Under the pieces are notes generated by a model. It saw nothing but the letters and a program-made list of their open reading frames with translations. It did not search any database and was not told the origin of the DNA. Of a DNA stretch of 64,000 nt, positions 34,901 to 46,500 are shown one piece after another. The first letter of the stretch is position 1, and each line of letters begins with the position of its first letter. The position numbers were made by a program, and so were the translations under genes. The stretch is taken from NCBI GenBank assembly GCA_030141605.1, contig JAQGDQ010000775.1, positions 6,095 to 70,094 on the forward strand. Direction: 5' to 3'. This DNA is from Tubiluchus corallicola (Eukaryota; Priapulida; Priapulimorpha; Priapulimorphida; Tubiluchidae).

Positions 34901-37900
34901 AAGCTTTCGAGCGCACCACCGCTGCACCCTTTTCTTACATGCTATTCGATTTGTGTCAGGAAACCGACGATGCCATTTGCATGAGAAATAACATATTTCC
35001 ACACGAAGTGCCACAATTGGTTTTTCTTCCCCAAAAATGAGATCATTAAAATGGTGCACGCTGCACGTGTCATTGAATTACTAGCAGCGGTGAAAATGCC
35101 ACAAGCTCGTATTAGACGTCATAAACCTTTTTTCAAGAAACTGGCTCGTGCCAAACTGCGTGATAGGACGGATATGTTAAAGTGGGCCGATGCCGATGTG
35201 ATTAATTTTTTGGCGGAATGCGCTCTCAACATACTACGCGGTAATGTGAAGTTGAAAACCAAACAGATAAAGGTATTGAGGGGACATTGTAATGCGCTGA
35301 GAAAGTTGGCACGCGCCGGTTCCACACTGAAAGACAGAAGACGAGCGTTAGTGCAAAAAGGCGGTATATTTCCAATCATACTTGGTGCCACCCCGTCTGC
35401 CGCCAGCGTGGCCATTACAGTGAAGACATTCTGCGATAAAAAAAGAAATAGAAAATGTATTCTCAGATGGTTTTACTATAACAGGTGTAACAGGTTAAAC
35501 TATGCGCGGTTCGTTCTAGACACACCTGCCGAGCAGAAAACTGTAGAAATTTAACAGAAAATGGCGGAATTGTCTGCTCGAGGATTACCACCCGATGCGG
35601 AAAATAAGATGAGAAGTGAATTGATGCACGAGATCAAAGATTTGAAAAAGCCCTCCTCCACGGGCGAAGATGATGGAACCCGATTGATAGACACTCAAAT
35701 AATCGAGGCATTACTCGGCAAGTACAAGAGCAGGGGATAAAAAATGCTCTCCTTTTTGAAGGCCTGTCGAACACACACCTGGTGGACTTGATAAATTATG
35801 CCACAACTAGCCAGAAGATGACTCCGCCTCGCGGTTGGTCCGACTTTTCTCAACATCTGAAAGAAATAAGTGTACCTATGGCTCTGTTGGGTAAAACGGC
35901 TAAGACAGAACTTGAGAGCTGGCAACAGCAGCAACAGCAGCGTGAAAGGTTGGGACTGTCAATGCCCCTATCTTCTCTAGTAGCCGATGTCGAAACGACG
36001 ACACTACCCCCACCACCTTCTAATAAACGAACCAGTCGAAAGTGTGGTCCTCAACAGCAGCAACACAATTTCAAGGGGTTTATTCGTCTTCCGAACTACT
36101 ACAGAGTGTTACAGTGAAGGAGCTACCAGCTAGCTATATTGTCAACACTCAACCCATCAATTTACCGGGTGAACACTGGGTGGCGCTCTATTTAGACACC
36201 TCTGGTCGCGGAGAGTTATTCGATTCTTACGGATTGGCACCCACCTATAGAATTAGGACATTTTTAAATATAAATCATAGAGGAAAATGGACTTTCATCA
36301 CAAAAGCACTACAATCACCCATCCTTCCTACTTGCGGAGCATACGTTTTATGGTTTTGCTGTAGACGACCTTATTACGACTCTCTACAGCAGCTGCTGTG
36401 TAATTTCCAACCATTTTTTCTAGACAGAGAAGTGGTGTTGATGAAGCATTTATTTTCCGTTGGCGACAGAGGTGATGATGATGATGATCGCTACAAACCA
36501 CACCAACGGTGATAATGTTGATGATGATGATGACGATGACAATGAATTTAATCATGGTGGTGACACCGTGCACGTTGTATGTTGTATGTCACTAATCTCC
36601 ATGCTGCACTATAACCCACATGTAAGGTCTCACTTACTCCCCCTGGTCTGCTATAATCCCTCAATTAGCCAAAAAACACAGGAAATAATGCCACGGCAGG
36701 GGATTTAATTGAATTTTAAGTAGATATTAATTGGGCAATTACAGGGCAATTAAATCACCCGAAAAGAGACATTCTCCTCTACTAACGGGCACTAGCACCT
36801 GCATTTCGGAAATGCATTGCACAAAAACAAGTGATGTACCTCTAAGTTCAGATTGTGTTAGCTTCTGACGAAGTACACGCGTTTGACAGCTCATGCATGA
36901 GCACAGCGGTAAATTTGAAATTTGAATTTTTATCTTAAAACTTGCTCAGTTTTAGTACAACACACTGAATATCTTACAGCAGCACTGTACTTCAATTTTC
37001 GCTTTCGCAAATTCGTGCAACACGCTCGTTGATTATTTTTGCTGCTGGAACTTATGTTAGTTTGTGATGTCATCAGTAGTTGGGCTCTTCTGCCGTTAAT
37101 TAAGTTTTTAGTCTATTGTTTTATTGTCAGAAGCGCTTTTGCAAGTATTCTCACCTTTTTTACCAATCCGCCTGGTAGATCTATTATCTGTCAGCTGGTG
37201 AACCACTGAGCATTTCTTCCTGCTTCACCATGCGTTTCTCGAGCATAAGAGGTCTTTTACGCCAGTGGGTTGCTAGCACTATCCTGACAACCCTCCCGGG
37301 TTTGGGACCGGCACAGAGTTCAGCTGGATTGCTGGGCCAGTGACTGGTTTCCAGCTTTCAGTATTAATACTGCCAGTTTGCAGTATTGGTCGTATCAAAA
37401 TGTATACTTTTATCGGACTTGAAAATGAATATGAAAAATGGGCAGTATATGAAAAATGATCCTGTCTTCCTGTAAGATAATTTCATAGACATAGTATTTA
37501 ATTTACAAAAGTGATGTTAGTTATATATATATATATATATATATATAGTTCGTTTTTAATTTATAGTAATTACATCTAGTAACTGAAACATTTAAAACAA
37601 AATTAAAATCAATTTGGAGAATTTCATAATCATTTCAGCCTAATAATAATTTTAATTTGTCATCATCTGATGAGTGAGTAAAGTTTGGATATAATGAGCT
37701 AATTTCTGTAAGAAGGGTGTTTCTTGTTGTCCAAATCTACTTTAGTGCAAGAGCATTTCATCTTCTGTTTCTTGTTTGCTCGTATCTTATTGTGTGCAGT
37801 ATATTTCATTGGCTGGGTTTTTGTTAGGTTTATGATGTCAACCTGTTTCTGTTGCAAGCGAGTGGAAGCTAATACGTAGTTTCGTGAAAGTAATTTTAGC

Positions 37901-40900
37901 ATTACGAGTTGTAGTGTTAATTTTTAACTAATTTTCTAATTCGTAGCATTCTTTAACTTTGCAGTAGGTTCTTAATTTGTTTACGTCGTTTTTATTAGTG
38001 CTGTGAGTTCCGTTAATTTCCTCCTTCCAATTTTCGAGAAGCACTTTTGGAGTTTCTGTTTAGCGCTGTACAGTAATCGTTTGTTGTACAGTACGTTGGT
38101 TTTTCAATACATGTTCGAAGCTTGTTAAGCTTAGTAGACTTTTCACAAAATTTGCAGAGCTGAATATATTGAATATATATGTCTGTTTGACTTATAGTCT
38201 CAGAATATCTGTTTGTTTAGTGACGTTTTAGGTTTGTTGATTATTTCTAGCTACCCTCGAAGTACTTGAAATTAACTGTACAACCAGAAAATATTTCCTT
38301 TCTCTAAGCATTTTTTCTTTGGTCGTTCCTTGTAGTTTTTGCAAAGGGTTTGCTTAAAGCTGGAGATAATAACGCCACAGTCATTTTTTGAGTCCTTTTT
38401 CCTTCGGCTTTTGTGAGTTGGTATTATTAGGCTTTCGGACCATTCTCTGCGATATATATTTCCTGAGTAAAGTTTGTTGCCTAGATATGCTATATTTTTA
38501 TGACTTCGTTTGACATGGCATCGTCGATTTATTGTTTTTCAGTGAGATTGCAGCTTTGATTGCTTCTTGGGGTTTTATTGTAAAATTCATCTCATTGAAA
38601 GTTGGAATTTGGTTGCATGTGTTTTCTTGTTGGTTATATAAAGACTAGATGCTAGTATTGTTTGTAGTGGCTAAACGTTGTGATTGGATCGACATCTAAC
38701 ATTAGTTAACCAGTGACTTTTTTAAGCTCTTTCCACAAAACATTGCAGTTTGTGTCCTTGTAATTGAGAATTTTTTTTTGTAAATTTGTTCTGTATTTTC
38801 TTGTTTTAGACTTTTAAATTTCTTTCGGCATCATTACACTGTTTTCTTATTGTTTGATTTGTATGAAATTTGGTTAGAAGTCTGAGTAGTGAATGTACTT
38901 TGTTTCGCATTGACGTGTATTCACTATCGAACCAAACCGTATTTCCTGGCTTTTTTTATATTTATTGTGTTAGGGTTACGTTTGATTCTAGGTTGTACAT
39001 TAGTTATTTTTAGTATTCCAGCACAAATTTTTTGATATACGCTAGAGATAGCATTACATGCTTTGTCGATATTCTGCTGCGATACATTGTAAATTTTGCT
39101 AGAAAAATTTCAATCTCACGTTTAATGTGATGTCGATTTAAAGCGTTAATGTAGTAACGGTATGCAACGTTCCATTTAATTTTTGCTGGTAACTGACGTA
39201 GATTAAATGCACTATTTTAGGAAGTGGTTGTTTCATAGAAAACGCTTGTTTATGCAAGTTTTAATTTTACAATGATCAGAAAATTTTTTTATCACTTACT
39301 TTAAATTATTCAGCGTTACGTAATAATTCAGCATCATTTACACAGTAGTCAATTATTGATGTATCATTGGGCTTCTAACAGGTAAACCTGTGTGATAAAT
39401 TGCCTAAACATCGGCCATTTAAAATTCTAGGTTGCTGACTTTTACATATTTCTTATCGATTTGTACGGTAATTATCGGTCGGCTGCTTGTCTTGTGAGAT
39501 TTTCGTGGGTAATTAGATTCTCGTACGTATAATTAGAGCGAGTTGGAATATAATTCCCATAATGATCGCTAATAGAATCAATTTCGTTTGCGGTTCTAGA
39601 GCCAATCTATATAATTTTCCTAATTTACTGTATTTTTTACAACTTTTTCTTATATTTCATTAATGTCGAATTCATTGCTTACTCATGACGCGAAAGGTGA
39701 GATGTATGTTGAACACAGATAGACATCCTCTACCAGATTGAAAAATTTTATCGAGTTTTAGCCAATTCATTTCTGAAAATTTTATCTCTTCCTAATTTTA
39801 TCGCTTGCCATATTCAATGCGGCAATTTTACAGGAAGGCCTACATGGCAACTCTAGTTTACAATTAATGTTAATATGGATTTCAGTGCAAATTCACTAAC
39901 TATGTTTCTTCAAATAAACGAAATTTGCTGCTCCCTAATTTTTCGTTTGGACAGTTAACATTAAAAACAGAAATTTTTAATTAAATTCTCAACTTTTGTA
40001 TCTCGAGATTCTGTATCAACGTCTACCTGGGTTGTAAGATCTGTCACCACTACTTATATACCTTATATATCATCGTAATAGCTTATATATCAACGTAATA
40101 TTAATTAATTCTGCACATTATTTTTGGTTTAAGCCATGGTTAAAAATACCCCTGGGAGCTGTGTAACTCGAGCAGTCAACATAAGGGTCGTCTATGGAAT
40201 GGAACAATCAAGTTTATTCCTTTTCCGTAGCCTAACAAACAAAAAACAAACTGGATAAATCTTGCAGATGAGCACGTGATCAGCAAAATATCGCAGACAT
40301 GATCTGTTCGCATTTTCAAAGGCAAGAGGGATTTGATATTTTTGTTGCTCATTTATGTTAAAACAAAGGCTTAGTTTCTGCATTTTGTAGTGCTTTGAAA
40401 CTTCGTCTCTACATTCTGTTTAAATTTGAAAGACAATTTTTTGCTACTTGAAGTGTTAATTCCGTGTAAAAAAAACTGATGCTTTTCAAATTTGTGTTTA
40501 TGAAAAAATCAATCAGTTTATCGGCTGATTAGACATTAGTTGTCATGTTGCTTATTAAAGACAGTTGATATCCAACGTGAGCTGCTGTTACATATGCTTG
40601 ACGACAACTAGCTGTACGCATTAGTGAAATTGTCAGTCAAGGGTTGCATACGGTACTGTTTGTAGTGGACCTATAGGATGAGATTAGTGTTACAAATAGG
40701 GCTACTGGCAATAATCGAGAACTTCTTATACAATTGAGACTTTAGATATATTTTCTTCAGCAGCAAGTGCTTTAAGTGATATTTCGATATTTCCATATTG
40801 TTAACATCTTAGAATCCTACACTCTCTCAAACCGTTTTTTCATTTATCAGAAGCTGTTAAGCGTTGTTTGCTTAATATTGAATCCACCCATAGAAGCAAC

Positions 40901-43507
40901 ATGGCAGTAAGTACTTCGTATAATTAAGTGGTTGCGTTTGACTGTGAAGGCTTTTTCACAATCGAATCCTGACCCTTGTCATCAAAAGGATACGTTTCTG
41001 CCAGAAAAGGCTTCTGTGTAATTTCTGCTGTTTTTCTGATTGAGCTAGAATGAATGTGCATCTAAAAGTTGCAATGAGGCTTGTTATGATTTAGTGTTTT
41101 TCAGGCGATTCTTGTGACAATGATTTTAGGTTGCCAAGTGCTTTTGATCTGAGCTATTAGAGTGTCGTGGTGTAATATACAATGTCATTAGTACGCACTA
41201 AATCTACCAAAAAGGAAAACCTGTGTGAGCAGTTCCCGTCGCAATTCCGGTAGTTAATTCCAGCAGGTATCTCATCCATGTATTACCAGAACCTGGACAA
41301 CTTGCTAAAGCTACACCAGGATTAGTATAATTCTCGTCACTCACAACCATATTGCAGAGGTCGTCTGTAAGAAAATGAGTAAAATATTAAAAACATTAAG
41401 AAAAACATAAAAAACATAGGGAATCATTTTTGGCAAGGAAGCAAAATATTTTCGTTGACAATTTTGCCACAGTTGCTAGTTATAGTATTAGACCTGAATA
41501 GCCCTCATCCCATCTTGAAAGAAGCCTAGAAACGGGGATCGCAGGTCAAAGCGTACAAAAATATTTTACTAAAGGCACGTTGAGGAATGTTCAGCCTAAC
41601 AGAAGATTAAAATTGAAAGTGTCAAGTGGAATCGAGACATAATCACAATCTATCTTTCTTAGGTTCCTTATGGAATTCCAGTAATATGAACGTACTTTAC
41701 ACAGAATTGTTTTAGCTCTTCACTGTAGAAAAATTTTTACATTTAGTACATATCCCCTTTCATTCTCAATTAGTAAGCTTAAGTTTTGTAACTCCAATAA
41801 ATTTAATTGCACTAATAAATATTACGTGTTTTGTTTTTCATCCTAATGGCATGAACTTGCCGCCTGCAACTATTATATCAAAAATAATCTCCCAACTGTT
41901 TTTTACCGTCAGTTTCCATCAGACGTCGTGGTGTAAGACGGTATGTTACAGCACACTTTGATGTACCAGACTTCATAAGCTGTTTTACTTCATCTCGTCG
42001 TGGCTTAATGATATTTGAGCAAAAACAGCTTTGCGATGATGCTTCCCAAGTAGCGAATTTCACGGAGGTATTTCTAGAAATATACAACAATCAGAAAAAT
42101 AAGTGAAACGTTACTGTAAATGTTGTCACTGCTAATTTTGATTCATTTTAAAACTTGTTAATTTAGAAAGCTAGACTTGTGCATAAATTTTCCCCCAAGT
42201 TCAAATACCTAATCTAACTTCGAATCCCAAAATAAACGTGAAATTGCTAGTAACGCATCTTTTTCCTTGGTTGTATTGATCAGCTTAATAGAAATTAAAA
42301 ATAGTTGATTAAAATATGCGCATAATTATTATCGACATTTCATATTATTATCATATTTGCAATGATTACATGGAATGAGCCATATTGTTAGATTACATAA
42401 ATAAAAAGATACTTTGGTCAACTACACTATAATTATAAAAACTAAGCTACGTTTCAGTACGAAAGACTAGAACATATTGTGGTAGAAATATTTGGTGGAA
42501 ACTACAACATGATCTGAGTGTCTACACTTTACCGTTACAAAATAAATGACCATACCTTGTTAGCTGGAGCCAACACAGCGCTTGAAGGACTACTATGCTA
42601 ACTCAAACTAATACAGATATAAAATAACTTTAAATGGACTTTACAGGAAGCCTATTACAAGCGGAATAAATAGCTTATTAAACTGACAAGTATGCGGAAT
42701 GCCAAGCAATAGTAATTTGCAAAGTTATTCAGAAAATGGTTGTATTCATAAACTTGCTTGTTGGGGCAGATTCAAGCAAAGAGTATAAATACGTATAAAC
42801 ACATACTGTCATATTTTCGACAAGCTGTATATACTATGAGTTAATTAGTGTGTTTATCAATGACTGGCGAGCCCTTACTAATGCAGACGTTTTTATACTG
42901 ATGCACACTTTTTCATGAAGTTTCGAACGATGGCTACAATAAAGTAATATAGTATTTAAAATTATGGCTTAAAATTAGTCTCTGGCTATTCAAAAAAAAA
43001 CACCTCTCGAGTCAAACTTCTGCAGCAGATTTTAGAACCATATTGAAAATTTTAGAACTGTTTAAAATCCGAATTTTACAAGCGTATAAAGACTACTGGA
43101 CTATCATATTTTAATACAAACTTGTCAAATGTATTAACATAACAAAAATCATGGATGCTAAAGTTTTATTTTTGTTAGAGAAATCCATTATGTGTTTCAT
43201 TTTTAGCATTAATTAGGCAATATGGCACATCTAAAAGTGGCAGGAGGAAATGGCCCTAACAAAAAACAGAAGAAATCGTAAATAAGCATCTACTCCTTCC
43301 AGACACAGCAGTAAACCCAACAACACATAAACAAACAAGCACTTGTTAAACAAACAAGCACTAATACAAATAAGGCAGCAATTCTTCACTAACCCAGAAG
43401 TTCAATTCTTGAATGCCCTGCCGCCAAGTTAAAACAGCCATGTTTTTCTGCGAGTTTAGATTAAAATGAAAAGTTAATACCTTAAATCATTTTCAAAATA
43501 AACATAA

Positions 43508-43539
<32 letters not shown>

Positions 43540-46500
43540 GTGTGTGTGTGCTTATTTGTACCTACATTTATCTTATATATTATACTATATTATATTTATT
43601 TTTTTATTTTTATATATATCAAAAGCATAAAATCACACAAGGACAGCACAGTATTAAAAAAAAACTCACACAACTGCACAGAATTTGAAAACAAAAACAT
43701 ATATTACAATATTATAAGCAAATTGTAAACAAACTGTATACAATATAAACAAACAGTTTAGAATAGATGTGAATTTTGTACTGATAAATAGATAAAATTT
43801 TTATAAGAATAGTTTTCATCATTATCATATGTAGGGATTTTGGAAATGATTTAAGGTATTCATTTTTCATTTTAATCTAAACTCCCAGAAAGAGATGGCT
43901 GTTTTAACTTGGTGGCATATATATATATATATGTATAATTTCTTTTAATTGGTTAAATGGTTGAACCACTAACATGTCAACCTAAACATAGAAGTGCAAA
44001 TTGAAAGAACATTTTAAAAACGCAAAAGCGCTAACTTTTGTGTGTACATAATTTCTTAATTCTGTTGGTACAAGTTGGTGGAGTGTTCTATTTTAACACA
44101 TATTTCAATGTATAATTTCATAGGGACTGTTATACAATTCAGTTTAAGAAGCTGCAAATATATGTATAACGTTGTACATCGTAAACCGTATTAGCATACC
44201 TTTGCATGTTTATATTATCATTTGATTTCAATAATTATGCGAAACATGTTTAATTTTAAAATTACGTGCGATCTCTAGAATGATTTTACACTTACTTTAC
44301 TAATTGATTTGAATTCTTATTAAAACATCACATGTTTCTGTTTTAAAAACACCAGATTAAGTAACAAAACAAATTTATATTATAACAAAAGATTAACTTC
44401 CTGGAGACTGATGTAGCAACATTTTTTGCGTGCAATAACATGATGATTATAAACCCTTCGTTTGATGAAAATTTTGGTGCTAGGGTAAGAAATGTTTGGG
44501 CAGCGATATGCAGGCTAATAATTCAACTTACACACTTTGGCAGGAAGCTATGCACTCCTTGTGTGTGATTGTCTTGCTAGTGGGCTGCACACCTCTCATT
44601 CTTAAGCAAATGTGGTTTAAAAGTGAGGCTGAAACGAAATAACTATTATTATTTCTCATGATACAGTTTAAAACTTCCGCAACGTTTGGACGCATTTGTG
44701 GTCATGTTCACGCAACAATCTACCTAAATAATAATTACGTGTGAAAATTACCTACAGAATTCAACTTTGTGAGAAGCAAAAAAAGCCGAATACAAAATTG
44801 GAAACTTAGAGATCGTGAGATCAAAGCCAAATTACAGAAAAAATTAGTTTATGTTATTCTAGCACAATTCTTTCTCTAGCACAGTGGGTGATCATAAGGT
44901 GGTAATGAGGCAGCAAGAGAAGCATTTGCACAAAAAGTCATTAAAAACAATGTAAACTAGTTAACAATGTTTCTGATTTTGCAAACAATAGTTACAGAAT
45001 TGGACCTTGTAAAGATGCTAGCATTTTGTTTGAAAATTATAGTTTACATTTCATTGAACTCGCATTGTTGCTTGATTACATAAGAATTACGCTTGGCAAC
45101 AAAATACACAACACATGGGCCACAGGTCAACCAATCTTGGCCATTAAATTTGGCTCATTGAGACCATTTAATATAGTACAAGCTACTTTTAGTCGACCAT
45201 GGAAGGCATTTGTCTCCTCGGCCACTGTTTTGCCCTTAATGGTGTCACAGCTTAACGATTCACATTGTAGCTTATACTATTCCATTTGCCTCGTCAAGCC
45301 CTATCATTTGCTATAAAGTACTGTTACTCAAAATTCGCTGCACTTCTGTTCCCAACCCCCATTTTTGGTCACCATTTTGTTGAACCCAAATTTTGCATTT
45401 CGGTCTCTCCCACGGCGATTAAAACCTTGTCAGCTTTTTAGAACCCCAGCACCCCTACCCCACAATGCCCAAATATTTGCGAAAAAAACTACAAAAAGCT
45501 CTTAGAGCACATGTTTTTTAAAGGAAAAACTGACCGATGTCCCCTGCCCTTCTCTGTGAGTTTCGTGGCCATAGCTTGCAAGGCTTAGAATTATTAAGTG
45601 TTAAAGTTGTGGAGAATAAATAATAGCTAGTTGACAATCTTTCTGACGTGGTCAGAAACTGAAAATTTTGCAAGCAATAGTTGTAAAACTCAGCCTTCAA
45701 GATGAAGAGATGACAGTTTTTCTTGAAATTTTCTTTTATTGAATTCACCTTGCTTGAATACATTTAGTGCATTTCACTATGAAACCCCCAGAACTGTTCA
45801 GCCCATCACCCACGGGTCAAACGTCAACCTGTCTTGGCATAACTTATATCATTGAGACCTTCCAGAAATGAACTCTCTAAACACCCGGGAGTGACACTCA
45901 CGACACCTGCAGTAGTTCGAACCGTCACCGCCACAGCTAAAATTCCTTGCAAATGGGATCTGCCTACACTGCACTGGCTACACAGAAAGTTACCACGTTC
46001 TTTTAATGCAGTGTTGTACGAAGTAGAGCTTTTTCCCAAATTAACTTGTAAATGTGGTCAAAAGACGTGGTCAGTTATTCACACTGGAAGCCTAATAATG
46101 ATGATGGGAACGGACTTGGAAAATTTCCTGCTGTTTGACCAAAATTTCGAAAAAATCGCGAGTTTGGTTCGGGAAAACGGCTGTGATGGGACGCCGTGAC
46201 CCTCCCCGCGAATTCCAGATATGCCTACTACACCCGCCGTTGAACTGGGTATCTAACGATTATCAGCACCGCTCCCGGCCCGTTCCCGTTCCCGTTCTCC
46301 AGAAAAAAGAGGTGTAAGTTTTGCAAACATGGTCAAAATAGCAATTTTTGGGGGTTTTTCGCCCCTGGTTGGTCCGATTCGAAAAGTAAACCCTCAATGG
46401 CATGACACTAGATCGAAACCTTTCGTATGACATAAAGATCGCCTCGAATATATATATATATATATACCAGCGAAATATATACGATGATTTTATAACAACA

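Larger units (their letters stand above)
32775..36783 (+). mobile_element. Compact Polinton/adintovirus-like element (element 2)
   Basis: A 4,009-bp element with inverted terminal repeats that start 5'-AG and carry AGTAGAGGAGA(C/A)TGTCTCTT, flanked by GATGGG and AACGGG, a plausible decayed 6-bp target duplication (4 of 6 match, both differences transitions). Polintons are known to have AG...CT ends and 6-bp duplications. Contents: a divergent spliced gene on the minus strand, then ATPase, pX-like protein, two small ORFs and cysteine protease on the plus strand. Polymerase B, integrase and major capsid are absent, while most Polintons are 15-25 kb. ATPase, pX-like and protease frames are uninterrupted. 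It lies in an intron of the WSC sulfotransferase. Confidence 0.8.

Noticed and set aside
35119-35415. 98-codon minus frame over the pX-like gene
   Set aside because: Shadow of the pX-like ORF, which has family motifs on the plus strand.
45026-45316. 96-codon plus frame
   Set aside because: Lies in a region with a diverged direct repeat and intron 1 of the WSC gene; no domain or splice support.
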